Shown one piece after another: positions 48,501 to 58,258 of a DNA stretch of 64,000 nucleotides. The notes beneath the pieces were generated by a model. It was given only the letters and a program-made list of their open reading frames with translations, was not told where the DNA came from and did not search any database. The stretch is from NCBI GenBank assembly GCA_009760855.2, contig WPIO01000135.1, forward strand, positions 622,001 through 686,000, in the 5' to 3' direction. A program made the position numbers and the translations under genes. The stretch is from Cristatella mucedo. Its lineage: Eukaryota; Bryozoa; Phylactolaemata; Cristatellidae. Each line of letters starts with the position of its first letter. Position 1 is the first letter of the stretch.

Positions 48501-51500
48501 AGGCCAGTCAGTTCGCTTAGGGTCATCATCTTGCTACCAAGTGCAAAGACCCCCAAATAGAGTATTTGAGATTGAAATCCACTTTTCTTGACCAACAACG
48601 ACTTCGGTAAAGCACTCACTGACACATCCTTATTAGTAAAACTCGGGGTCTTTGGAATGTGCTACATTTGCGACACAGCACAGAAGCTGGTAGCTTCTAT
48701 TCCTGGCCTGGCAAGGGAGGTCGAGCTAATCATGGTGGGCCGGTGTCACAGTAAATGCACTCATATCAACAGCACATGCATTTGCTTTTGGGGTTTCAAT
48801 AAATATTCTGATATGCTTTGCCTAACTTTGGTATGCCTGGCGTCGTAGAAAACCCTCTTATTACCCAAACTAATTTAAAGCCACCACAGCCGGCATTCCC
48901 ATACTGCAAGGACATTTTTCGCCTTTTTTTCGGTATTATTTCGGTATTATTAGGTTTATTTCCGCCTCGCATTTTTTGACTGTGTGTTTAGTTATGAAAT
49001 GCAGGTAGCTGTAAGGCAGGTAGCCATCCCTTTACCAACCCGTTTCAACAGAGGCACACACTATCAGCATTTATCAGCCTCCTAAACCATATCAAGTCAT
49101 GTAAGGATTTACCTAATGGGACAATCAACGCTCATAATTTTGAATGTAAGTCACGAGTCCATTAATCACTTTGCAAACACGAGTCGGCTTACACTGTGCC
49201 CTTTGTAAAATTTATAGAGCTGCTAGGATAGTATAGCCAAGATAGGCGCGTCAAAGTGATAACCAAGAGAGATAACTTGCCAAAATGTAGCTGCAACATG
49301 CTCTCAGAGTTGAAATTGGGCATTGAATTACGCACTGATATATGAAACAGTTATGAGCAGGCTTCTAATAGCACACTGTTTAATTAGGTATGTTCTATGC
49401 AGTATTTAATTAGTTTAAATACTGCATAGATTAACTCTCAGTGGAACGAAGAATAAAAAAGAGTGATCGGGACTGGGGAAAGTCAGTTTAACTGCTGGTA
49501 TTTGCCCGCTGAGCAATTGCAGCTTAGGCATAAGCGTATACGATTGCTCTTTAATTTTCAATAACTAAGGTGTAGCTGCGATTGTACCTGGGTGTATGCT
49601 AAAATTAAAATAAAGTAAAGGTCTACTGATTAAATAGCCTCATCGACATAGCTGCACAAGTGCCTTTGAGGCAATCAGCCAGCTTGAAGCAGGCAATCAA
49701 GGACTGTCTGCTTCAGGACTCGGACCCATGATGTGGACGGTGAAGCTTGCCAGTCCCTGACGACTACTTCTGAATTTACAAGCATGTAACGTCGCATAAC
49801 GTCGGTGCTCTGTCACACATCTTAGCAGAAAAGAAACGGTCAAATAAACGAAGAAGAGTCCTTAGCTCCAGAGATGCTTCAGGGTGTACCATGGTTTGAA
49901 TAAATAAGTTTTCTGGTTTCTAAGTAGACACCCCGGACTAGGCTTGTCCAGATAATAATAATAATACACTGGTTACAGCGCCGTCAGAGAACTTAATCTC
50001 TTTTTAAGCACTTTACATTTGCTGCACAGGAAGCACGACCGAATGGTTAGTGGCACCATGCTCAATGACAAGAAGAATACCATTGTTAGAGGTGACGTGC
50101 ACAGGGTCAGCAAGCAAATATGGTTAGTGGCAGCACGCACAGTGTCGGCATCCACATAAGCACCCAAAAGACGCATCACATGGACTCACTAAATGCTGTA
50201 ATAAATTGATGCATTTTTAGTTTCTTTTTAAATGCATACAAGTCAAGGGATGCCGTGATCAGTAGGTGTCGTGATGCCAGTCGGCATCCATGACCTCTAA
50301 GCTTTGGGAGCATAAATGCTAAAGGCATGGTCTTAAAAGGATTTGAGATTCGTAAGAGGAGTAGGTGTACGATTCGATTCTGAAAAGCAGGCGGAACTAT
50401 GCCTAGCCTGGTGGGGGAGTAGATCTAGGAGGCAGGCTGACGAAAAAGAACGAGGTTCCTAAAAGTAAGTGACAGAACGATGAAGTCGATGAGTTGTTTG
50501 CCTGGGAGCCGGTGCAAGGCAGCGAGAAGTGGTATGATGTGGCAACTGCGCCGCTCACGACAGACAAGCCTAGCTGCAAAGTTTTGCACCAGCTGTAAGC
50601 GCCTGATTGTACAGATCGGTAGACCAGCAAGCAGTGAGTTACAGCAGTGAGACAGGATGTCACAATGGATGGACCATTTCAGATGTGGTATCCCTAGGTG
50701 TCTAAGTAAGCCCGAATTTTAGCAATGTGATGCAGCAGAAAGTAGGCACACTCGACTGTTGGGCTAATGTGGTCATATAATGAAAGGTCACTTTAGAAAA
50801 GTGACCTTAGATTTCGTGCAGATTCAACAGGAGATATGCTGGCAGAGCCAATTTTGAGCGTTTGGTTTTCAAATTTCTGGATTACATTTGGTTTGCCCAT
50901 AACAAGTAAATTGGTTTTATTATCATTTAATTTAAGAAAGTTAGCCACTATCCTTGTGCAGGTCACATCATTACAATTCACTTACATAGCATCCTAAGAC
51001 AACTTAATCTCTGCTTAGGCATTTCACATATGCCACGGGGTTCGAGAACATGACCTCCACCATACCTGGTCGGGGCAAGCACATTAGCCGCTGGAAAAAA
51101 CCAGCGCGATACATGCAGCAGCAGAGGAGTTGAGAGAATTCGACATGCTGGAGGACTGGTAGGGATCAAAGCAAATGTACAGCTGAGTGTCATCTGCATA
51201 GAAATGAAAGCCTAGGCTGTGCTTGGCAATCACATCGGCAAGAGGGAGAGTATAAACCGTGAAAAGAATCGGACCAAGCACAGAACCTGCCTTGAGGTAC
51301 CCCATACTTAAGAGGTTCCTCGGACGATCTTTGTCCATACACATCAATACTCCCACTGAGATAGGACCTGAACCAATGCAGTGCAGTGCCAGTGATGCCC
51401 AGGCGAGATGAGAGGTGCTCAAGAAGGACTCGGTGATCGATAGTATCAAAAGCTGCCGACAGATCGAGCAAAACAAGCAGAGATACTCTACTTAAGTCTG

Positions 51501-54500
51501 CATTCCTAAGTAGATCGTTATACACCCAAAGCAATGCTGACTCTGCACCGTGATTAGCTCTAAAACCAGACTGGAACTTACTAGCACGGTTTGAAGTTTC
51601 AATATATGAGTTCAGCAGGTCTGCCATGACTTGTTACAGTGTCTTTGATAGGATCGGTAGACAGAAGACTGGACGAATGTTGCTCAAGTGATCTTGGTCT
51701 AGTGTTGCTTTCTTGAGTAGTGGCCTTTTTGAAAGGTCCTGGATCATGACCTGAGACTAATGACTCATTTATGATGATAGTTATATGTGGCGTCAGCAGA
51801 TTTATGCATCGCTGATGCAGGGCAGTGGAAATAGGGATGCCAATCAAGTCAACGATGCTGCACTACAGGCCAGCTGAGACCAGTTAAAACAAATCCACGA
51901 CCAGCTACCCCGTGGCCTAAAAAGTCGGCTGGCCTAGCAAAGGTGGCAAATACACATAGTGGCTCAAAAATGTTTGCTGTTTCTAAAATTGCAAGATAAT
52001 TGCAATATTATTGCATACAATTGCAATTTGCATTTGGTTGGAACCTCAGATCGAAAAGCAAAAGTAAAAATCAAACTAATGAACAGAAGGGAAACCAATA
52101 AAGCAATCCAAACCTGTTAACTAGATGATGCCAATGGCAACACCCGACAGTCTCTTCTAAAAGCAGTGGGTGTGAGTGTATGTTTGAGTGTGTGTTTGGG
52201 ATACGTGGTTGCATGCGAGTGTGTGCACATGTGTAAAGCAAAGTGCTGAAACAACAGTTGCTGCTATGATGCAGTACCTAAAGTATTCAGCATAGCATAG
52301 CAGGGGGGATAAATCAAGCAGACGTGATCATCTAATATTTTCAATAAGAACGGGACTTACACAGGCAGGGATGCTCCGGCCAGTTCATCAATAACGAGAC
52401 CATCCTGAAAGAGAAAAGCATGTTCAGTGAGCACGCTTAAAGTAACAATTCAGCAGGGCTATCACGACAGCTAGACAAGAATGTCGAATCATTTAAAAAT
52501 CGCCAAGAGAAATATCAAGACACTCGGGTCTTAGCTGCTTGCACATATGAATACAGTTGACCACTGTAAGACTGAGTAAAGTTGCATGGTTTTGTGTAAC
52601 ATTAAAATAGGCACACTGACAAGTGGCAACACTTGCTATACAGCTGAAGGCCAAGCAGGAGATCATGCAGCGCTAAATCATGAATCGTCCCAACTGCAGT
52701 CGATTCATGCAGACCAGCGAGCACTGCTCAGCGCACACCCTAGAGCCGAGCAAAACGCAACCACTGCTCTCACTAAGTACCACGCTCTGATTGTGCCACG
52801 CTCTGATTGTGCCACGCAGATGGCCACCTGTCATAATAAGAAATGGCTGAACGGAATGAGGATTCGCGAACCCAGCAACACAGCAAATAGAAAACTCAAG
52901 AGGCACAATTAAATAATGCGAACACCAATTACAACGAATTTGGCATCTGGATCAGACACGAATACTACAAACAGTGGCAGCCTGTTTGCCGCACCGAGTG
53001 ACAGCCTTACCATGCACTTAACCAGCAAATATTCAACATTGGGTGACAGCCATAAGACAAAAGGCACTGCAGTCACAAAGGTCTAGCTAAGCTCGGCGAC
53101 AATACAGCTGGATAGTGACAATGCAGACCATCTCAATTCCTACTAATGATTATAGCAACCAATTTGTAGAGCATCCTAAGAGAACTAAATCTCTTTCTAG
53201 GCACTACACATAGGCTGGATGGCAAATGATTCTGCGAGGAACAAGTAAGCAGTTAGCTTCTTTTTAAAGGTAGTCAGTGGTACAGGCAGAGGCAGGGGCA
53301 GAGCCAGGGGGAGGGGGCAATTGCCTCCTCCCCACGGACAGAAAAAAGTACCTCTATCTCGGGGCAATTTTTCCGAGGCCCAAGGAGCAGGAGCGATATA
53401 CCTTGCCCCAACCTGAAAATCTTGGCTCCGCCCCTGACTGCAGGGGTGAGTTGACTTATGTGCAACAAAGTACCTGTGGAATTCGTGGCAGACAAGCCGA
53501 GAGTTGTACACTGACTGTAAGTCATATCAAGTCGCTATAATTAGTCTCGATAGTCTTATTGTACAGACAAGAAGACCTACAAGCAGCAAATTACATTAAT
53601 CTAGAGTCAAAAGACGTCATGAATGCATGGACCAGCTAGGCTGCGATGCTCTTATCTAAGCTAGGCCGAATTTCTGCGAGGCCACGCAGGTAAAAGGAAG
53701 ATAGACGTGAATGAGAAGCTAAGGTTGTTATCTAGTGAAAAGTCACCTCAGAAAAGGACACTCCGGTTCCGAGCAGAGGCTAAAGAAGATTTGCTGGCCG
53801 AGCCATTTTGGCACGTTAGGCTGTCAAATTTCTGAGCAACTCTAGACTTGCCAAAAACTACTATGGCTGTTTAATCGTCATTCAGCTTGAGAATGTTCAT
53901 TGCAATCCAAGAAAGAATTTCGACGGCATTTCATGCAGATTATTTAAGAAAAGTAAATGTAGGCAGTAAAGAAAAGAAACAAGTACTTCTCAAGCCCAGC
54001 GCTCTAACCCAAAGACCTTTTGATGAATGTGAGTGCTTATGTCCGTCTGTGACTGTAGAGACACGAGGCGTACAAGGCTGTTGATTGCCAGCTGTTATGC
54101 TGGTCATGGTTATGTTATGGTTGTTATGGTTATGTTATGTTATGATTGTTTATGCCAGCTGTTATGCTGCTGATTTCCAAAGTGCTCACTAAACCTAAAC
54201 TACTATATATGCATAATTGGCAGTAAAAATTATAATAATAAAAATGATGCACTTGACAAAGCGCCCTCAGAGAACTCAATCACTTCCAAGGCGCTTTGCA
54301 TTTGCTGCAAAGGGAAATGCAATTGAATGGTGAGTAAAATCATGCTTGATAAACAGCATGAACAATGTGGTTAGGGGTGACATGCACAGGGTCAGCATGC
54401 AAATGTGGTTAGTGGCAGCATGCACACTGTCAGCATGCATAAGCACATGACGGACGAATCACAGGGACCCACTAAATGCTGCCCTAAATAGTTGTGTTTT

Positions 54501-57286
54501 TAAGTTCTTTTTAAATGTGGTCACGTCAGGGGATGTTCTGACGCAAGTCGGGACGGAGTTCCAGTCTTTGGGAGCATACGAACTGAATGCACGGTCTCCA
54601 AAGGATTTAAGGTTTGTACGAGGTAGTGGTAAACTGTTGGATTCCGAGAAGCGGGTGGTACGATGCTTGGCCTGGTGGGGGAGTAGATCTGAGAGGTATG
54701 CTGGAGCCAAAAAATGAAGAGACCTAAAAGTGAGCGACAAAACTTTGAAGTCGATCCGTTGCTTGACTTGTAGCCAGTGCAGGTCGGCGATAATACACTT
54801 GATAAAGCGCCCTCAGAGATATCAATCTCTTTCTAGGTGCTTTACAATGGCTGCAAAGGGAAATGCAATTGAATGGTGAGTAATATCATGCTAAATAAAC
54901 AGACAACATGAATAACATGGTTAGGGGTGACATGCACAGGGTCAGCATGCAAATGTGGTTAGTGGCAGTATGCACAGTATCAGCACGAATAAGCACATCA
55001 AGGACGAATCACAGGGACCCACTAAATGCTGTCCTAAATAGGTGTGTTTTTAAGTTCTTTTTAAATGTGGTCAAGTCAGGGGATGTCGTAACGCAAGTCG
55101 GAAGTGAGTTCCAGGCTTTGGGAGCATATGAACTAAATGCATGGTCTCTAAAGGATTTGAGATTTGTAGGAGGTATAGGTAAACAGTTAGTTTCCGAAAA
55201 CTGGCTGTTACGATGCTTGGCCTTCTGGGGGAGTATATCTGACAGATAGGGTGGAGCCAAAGAATGAAGGGACCTAAAAATGAGTGACATAACCTTGAAG
55301 TCGATCTACTGCTTGACTGGTAGCCAGTGCAGGTCGGCGAGAAGTGGTGTGATGTGGCAACTGCGACACTCACGACAGACAAGCCTAGCTGCAGAGTTTT
55401 GCACCAGCTATAAGCAGTAAGCTATGAGGAAATTAGTAAAAAGAAAAAATGACATGTAGGAAAAGGTTGCACCAGTGAAGGACAAAAAGCACAAGTATCA
55501 TTTCAATAAGGATGCGACCACAATAACAAACATTTGCGTTTGCAATCCTTAGAATGCACACCTCTTCATCGTCCACGAGATTGCTGATCTAAACGTAAAA
55601 AACAAGAGCTTATCAGCATCTCTCCATGTGGAGCAGCGCAAAGCAGCCGAGCACATGTGGTGGTAACTGCTTGAGCAGTAAGACATACCTCGTCACCTCT
55701 GCCTCTACGTGGCCTGCTGAACCTTTGGTACAAAAAGAACAACGACAAAGAGTTTGTCACGATAGCATATGGTTTACAGTTGCCAGCCAGAAATGCACCA
55801 CGAGCAGTCAGTCGACAAGCATTGCAGGCACCGATGATATCAATGGTGGCATAACAAATCAACATCACATTCACGACTAGCTCGAGGAGATCAGATGACA
55901 ACTGGCTCACTGGTGGTTTTAGGTGGTCTGCTTAAGACAATCTAGACCAGCGAATCGATCAGCCCCAGCGATAAGCTTCTTAAATCCACTAGTAGCAATT
56001 GTGGCAAGGTCAAGCCAGCATTCCGTGTGATCCCGTAAGACCTTACCTGGACGATACATAGGCACGCTCGAGCACCCATGCACACACGCCCACATGCAAA
56101 CACAAACGTACACGCATAGGCATAAAATTGTCCTACAGCAAGTGCTGATGGACACGAGCATACTCCCAGGTTTCTTTTCGAACGAGCAGTGCAGCTACAA
56201 AGCACAACAAACATCCACCCTTTGGAGCAGCTTTTAAAACACGCAGTGATTGGCACTTATGTTCCCGTTTATGTTAATTGTTAATAACGTATGGATCAGT
56301 AGATTGCTGCCTGAGCTAGCATAAGCGGTCACAAATCTCGAGGCTGACATGGTACGGCTTCACCCATTTTTTTCCAGAACAAGCTGAGAGAATGGCATGA
56401 AAGCTCACTGCATTCTAGTACTTGTGTGTATAATGTCGGCTTTACTGTTAAGCACATATAGACTGACCATAAAGTGATAATTCGCTCCACAGATAAAACA
56501 GTTGGTGTCGTCTCATTGACAGGCGGCGAAACATTGCATCGATTCTTGCATACTAGCAAAGAGAATCTTATGAGCACCTTTCCAGTTGTTCTCCATTCCA
56601 AAGCAACACAAAAGCACTGCAGATTTATATCGGTTACAGAGTAGTGTCAAAAACTGAACGTCGAAACTTCCTCCTGACAGAAGAACTTGAAACAGCGACA
56701 GATCGCTTGCCGCACGACAGAGCGCAGCGACGGCCATCGTTTTCTTAATTGTGCAGCAGGAAACTTGTTCAGCGCCCACAGAAAGCCGATAGAGGTGCTA
56801 CACTCTGCACCCACAAAGCTCGCCTTATGACGGCTGGGTCCCGATACCCGTTATGGCGGCCACCTCCGTTGGAAATCTGACCTAACCACAAGGCAACCAG
56901 CGGCGCAGCTCTTAAGATTTTCCTCAATTGTTTCCAAGCCAGTCAAGGGAAACGCAATGCAATTACAAGCCTGGACGAGGTGTGTCGAACAGACAATGTC
57001 AATACACGGGTTAACATAGCTTATTAATGTGCTAAGAATTATGGACTCGCGATGGTGAACAGCAAATAAGAGTGCGTATAAATGAAAAACTACTACTGCT
57101 GCGTCGAGCAACCACACACAGGCTACGTAGCACTCGCTTGCGGCATTATCGAAGATCTGAGATGGAACCAGCAGCCCACAGATGAACTACGTAGCGGTGG
57201 ACGTCCTCCCAGATCAAGCAAGCTTTTAAGTAGATGAGTTACCTTTTAATAAAGTAACGGCGACAAGTTCTGATGCAATTTCCCAT
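40195..57286 (-). CDS. AP1AR: AP1AR (gadkin / gamma-BAR) homologue, seven exons, 205 aa
   Basis: Known AP1AR is a lipid-anchored adaptor on trans-Golgi and endosomal vesicles that links the AP-1 clathrin adaptor to kinesin and sequesters Arp2/3. I joined seven exons: 57286-57243, 55716-55689, 55588-55562, 52404-52361, 45519-45423, 44675-44398 and 40294-40195. Every intron has GT-AG borders and every phase matches (2, 0, 0, 2, 0, 2). The product begins MGNC, with cysteines at 4 and 8, a myristoylation/palmitoylation pattern also found in AP1AR. An acidic NLVDDEED patch follows at about 27-34, then a charged coiled coil at about 52-98, an Ala/Gln-rich linker, DDGEW at 167-171 and EDDFDNF at 177-183. 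The order matches vertebrate AP1AR: MGNC, NLV plus acidic, coiled coil, acidic-W and EDDF. Human AP1AR is about 302 aa, so this form is shorter, mainly in the C-terminal half. The family call rests on remembered similarity, not a search. An additional phase-neutral exon could have been missed. Confidence 0.8.
40525..40597. repeat. (CT)n microsatellite
   Basis: Pure CT dinucleotide, about 36 units, in the last intron of the AP1AR homologue. Confidence 0.95.
40872..41042 (-). mobile_element. SINE-B with internal duplication
   Basis: The tail and B-box are recognisable (GGACTCGAGACCACGACCTC on plus). About 25 extra bases separate B-box and head compared with other copies. It lies in the last intron of the AP1AR homologue. 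Confidence 0.5.
41500..42317 (+). mobile_element. L2-type LINE, 5'-truncated, near-intact frame
   Basis: A 189-codon frame covers [20 protein letters not shown] to the TFKKNLKT end, with an in-frame loss of 7 codons (IRACLDK) after NIAK. A full 3' UTR and ATT run follow. It is close in sequence to the copy at 60705. Confidence 0.7.
42524..43207 (-). mobile_element. L2-type LINE, 5'-truncated
   Basis: An AAT run and reversed tail (ACACTTGATAAAGCACCCTC) are followed by the UTR and the ORF C-terminus (FSSYAPKA visible in one frame). A deletion lies around the TNLKSFGD codons. It lies in the last intron of the AP1AR homologue. Confidence 0.65.
44008..44145 (-). mobile_element. SINE-B, diverged
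   Basis: The tail TGTATAGCACTCGGAAAGAA and a head ending CCTGGGCCAAACCAGGACA (plus orientation) mark the two ends. It lies about 250 bp below exon 6 of the AP1AR homologue. Confidence 0.5.
44398..44675 (-). CDS. AP1AR: AP1AR homologue exon 6 (coiled coil end, linker, acidic W motif)
   Basis: The acceptor is cttcccgttgtag|. The exon encodes [13 protein letters not shown], an Ala/Gln/Gly-rich linker and GDDGEWN, ending at GT|gtgagt. If the donor is not used the frame stops at TGA 44396-44394, two codons later. That would give a 173-residue form without the EDDF segment. Confidence 0.8.
44836..45340. repeat. (CAGG)n / (CCTG)n tetranucleotide array with CACAC spacers
   Basis: Runs of 2-6 CAGG units are separated by GCACAC in a higher-order pattern, about 505 bp. 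It lies wholly in the intron between exons 5 and 6 of the AP1AR homologue, where the transcript strand reads CCUG. Confidence 0.95.
45423..45519 (-). CDS. AP1AR: AP1AR homologue exon 5 (coiled coil, first half)
   Basis: The acceptor is ctcgctcttgcag| and the donor is CAG|gtgacc, 97 nt. It encodes the first half of the charged coiled coil, with [15 protein letters not shown] and a DAQIDEQ end. This parallels the RERHYDSI...DKKIQ segment of AP1AR. The downstream intron holds the (CAGG)n array. Confidence 0.8.
46205..46411 (+). mobile_element. L2 3' UTR copy
   Basis: CAGTGCATGTCACCCCTAAC, then AAATGTAAAGCGCCTAGAGA, then a 14-base-shortened stem-loop and a long ATT run. The next L2 fragment starts right in that run. 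Confidence 0.6.
46412..46602 (+). mobile_element. L2 3' UTR copy, second of a tandem
   Basis: GTGCATGTCACCCCTAAACT, then AGATGTAAAGCGCCTAGAAA, then an ATT run. Its tail is directly followed by the SINE-B copy at 46603. Confidence 0.55.
46603..46760 (+). mobile_element. SINE-B, best copy
   Basis: Complete copy: head GCTGAGCTGGTGTGGCCCAT, B-box GTGGGCTCGAGCCC, and tail GTGAAGCGCTTTTGAATAGA followed by the TTCTCG hairpin arm. It sits directly in the (ATT)n tail of the L2 fragment ending at 46602. Confidence 0.7.
47220..47312 (+). mobile_element. L2 3' tail, degraded
   Basis: GCACATGTACAGTGCCTAGA followed by AAGCGACATAGATCACAGTA and an ATT run. The motif order is kept but many bases have changed. 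Confidence 0.3.
48263..48841 (-). mobile_element. Tc1/mariner-like relic with back-to-back terminal repeats
   Basis: Terminal repeats of about 40 bp (GGCATACTAAAGTTATGCC... at 48302 and its inverse at 48800-48841) bound about 540 bp. The minus strand inside carries QDDDPKRTD and, in another frame, [13 protein letters not shown]. These correspond to the QQDNDPKHT and PSQSPDLNPIE blocks of Tc1 transposase. A further inverted copy of the terminus at 48263-48300 makes a 61-bp near-perfect palindrome at the left end. Stops and frameshifts mean it is dead. Confidence 0.55.
49395..49429. repeat. Perfect hairpin, 15-bp stem
   Basis: CTATGCAGTATTTAA, five loop bases, then its exact reverse complement. 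It lies in intron 4 of the AP1AR homologue. No function can be assigned. Confidence 0.6.
49600..49755 (-). mobile_element. SINE-A, diverged
   Basis: The tail (TACTGATTAAATAGCCTCAT on plus) and body order match SINE-A, with a degraded B-box. It lies in intron 4 of the AP1AR homologue. Confidence 0.5.
49952..50974 (-). mobile_element. L2-type LINE, 3' part of the longest copy
   Basis: Runs from an AAT run (reversed tail CAGCGCCGTCAGAGAACTTA) through the 3' UTR and the ORF C-terminus into the [10 protein letters not shown] and [20 protein letters not shown] segments. A SINE-B separates it from its 5' part. Confidence 0.65.
50975..51110 (-). mobile_element. SINE-B inserted in an L2 copy
   Basis: The reversed tail (TAGCATCCTAAGACAACTTA), B-box and head interrupt the RT-bearing L2 copy. 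L2 homology ends at about 50974 and resumes at about 51111. Confidence 0.6.
51111..51880 (-). pseudogene. L2-type LINE reverse transcriptase region (longest copy)
   Basis: The minus strand encodes [44 protein letters not shown] and then, after a one-base frame shift, [19 protein letters not shown] and [14 protein letters not shown]. These are RT blocks in order, with the YADD catalytic box intact. The element lies in intron 4 of the AP1AR homologue, same strand as the gene. Endonuclease sequence is missing. Confidence 0.7.
52361..52404 (-). CDS. AP1AR: AP1AR homologue exon 4 (44 nt)
   Basis: A strong acceptor (cttttctctttcag|) and a consensus donor (|gtaagt) bound [14 protein letters not shown] plus two bases of a Val codon. 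The codon is completed by the first base of exon 5. Confidence 0.75.
53157..53910 (-). mobile_element. L2-type LINE, second subfamily, interrupted by a MITE
   Basis: The reversed tail (AGCATCCTAAGAGAACTAAA, CTCTTTCTAGGCACTAC) is followed by CTTTTTAAAGGTAGTCAGTG. After the MITE come ORF segments matching the copy at 35070 (for example GACAAGCCGAGAGTTGTACA and TTCAGCTTGAGAATGTTCAT). Confidence 0.55.
53293..53436. mobile_element. 144-bp MITE with CAGGGGC(A/G)GAGCCA termini
   Basis: The left end CAGGGGCAGAGCCAGGGGGA and the reverse complement of the right end, CAGGGGCGGAGCCAAGATTT, agree at 13 of the first 14 bases. Inside is GGGGGCAATTGCCTCCTCCC. It carries no coding capacity. The superfamily is not certain and no clear target duplication was seen. 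Confidence 0.5.
54227..54790 (-). mobile_element. L2-type LINE, 5'-truncated, open frame
   Basis: The 93-codon frame ends in [20 protein letters not shown] and a KKNLKTQLF tail. A complete 3' UTR and tail follow. Its 5' end at 54790 directly touches the tail of the next copy. Confidence 0.7.
54791..55418 (-). mobile_element. L2-type LINE, 5'-truncated, open frame
   Basis: A 93-codon frame ends in [20 protein letters not shown] and KKNLKTHLF, with a full 3' UTR. Its ATT tail is reduced to about one unit where it meets the copy at 54790. It lies in intron 3 of the AP1AR homologue. Confidence 0.7.
55562..55588 (-). CDS. AP1AR: AP1AR homologue exon 3 (27-nt microexon)
   Basis: The acceptor is tacgtttag| and the donor is GAG|gtgtgc. 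It encodes ISNLVDDEE in phase 0, matching the NLV-plus-acidic segment of AP1AR. Removing 27 nt keeps the frame, so skipping would be tolerated. Confidence 0.75.
55689..55716 (-). CDS. AP1AR: AP1AR homologue exon 2 (28-nt microexon)
   Basis: The acceptor is ggttcag| and the donor is GAG|gtatgt. The first base completes a Ser codon, and the rest reads RPRRGRGDE. It extends the N-terminal basic region and leads into the acidic patch. Confidence 0.7.
57243..57286 (-). CDS. AP1AR: AP1AR homologue exon 1 (MGNC start)
   Basis: The ATG is at 57286-57284 and the exon encodes [14 protein letters not shown] plus two bases. The donor is AG|gtaact. Gly2 and Cys4/Cys8 suggest dual lipidation, followed by a basic stretch that would help membrane binding. 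This start was chosen because MGNC is the diagnostic N-terminus of the family and the phase fits exon 2. Confidence 0.75.
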
Positions 57287-57386
57287 CAGTGCAGGAACTG
57301 CCTAAGTCTTAGAGTCGCGGGCGCATGGCACAGTTGCTAGCCAGCAGGCAGAAAAAAGCCGGAAGCATACCAGCATCAGGACTCAC

Positions 57387-57407
57387 CTCCGGAGTAGGAA
57401 GCTCCAT
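57387..57407 (-). other. Possible alternative first exon of the AP1AR homologue
   Basis: An ATG in a strong context (G at -3, G at +4) opens MELPTPE and ends at a perfect donor GAG|gtgagt in phase 0. That phase is compatible with exon 3 (ISNLVDDEE), bypassing the MGNC exon. It may instead lie in the 5' untranslated region or be fortuitous. Two GGAA cores sit just upstream on the same strand. Confidence 0.3.
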
Positions 57408-57737
57408 TTCCGGTTAGTATCGTGGTTCCGGTGCTTCGCTGACCAGCTAAAGTTGTGAATAAACCAGGGGCTAACTGAATACGCGTATACTGGTATACTG
57501 GGGCGTTTGAAAACATGTTTCGTAAAGTCATGTGCCTAAAGAACGCACGTGAAATGGATTGTCTTGGAACGTTGCTTGAATCTCCCTGACGTAGCGAAAC
57601 GGCTGGGATGCATACATATAACTCGTAAATATAACGTAAATGTAATATATATTTGCATAAGTACGCGGACGGCCAACCAGAAAGTCAGTTGCGTATCGGC
57701 GCCAGTTGCGTTTTTTCTTCTAACTTTAGGCACTGGC

Positions 57738-57913
57738 TACGCCACTGAGATACGGACTAAACAGCTAAGATAGCTCAACTACCTGAATCGGCGACTGGGA
57801 TATACAGGAAGCTAGATAGTGCCATTCAGCGTACTTAATTCACATATCCGCTTGTGTGTTTAGGGCTCCACTTCACAGAAGATTCCTTCAGGATCCCACT
57901 GAATAGATGAGCA
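57738..57913. repeat. Left copy of a 170-bp direct repeat
   Basis: From TACGCCACTGAGATACGGAC to GTGAATAGATGAGCA-type end. It is about 93% identical to 58259-58427, with one 7-base indel. The pair flanks 345 bp. Both end in CA, so a miniature LTR element was considered, but no primer site or polypurine tract is evident. Confidence 0.75.
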
Positions 57914-58258
57914 TGTGGTTTGATCCGCGAAGCAGAGCCAGCCGATACCCAACACCAAACTGTTTATTCTCCCACACAGAGCCCCCAGGCGCACCGCCCT
58001 TCTCGCCAGTGACTGATCTCTCCCTCCGTCCGCGTTCCGTCCTCGCCCACTCTCTTCCCAATCACAACTGTTGATCCCGTGAGTTGGCGGGAGGAAAAAG
58101 ACGGCCTGTGGATACACCACCGCCGTCAGAGCACAGCTGACTGCCGGCCTGTCCTTAGGCCACAGGCACCAGCTGTCAGACTCTGGGGTGGCTCCGGGCG
58201 CTACCGGTCTGCCTGCACTGGCAGCTGCCGGCGAGCCCAGCGATACGAACCAACCACA

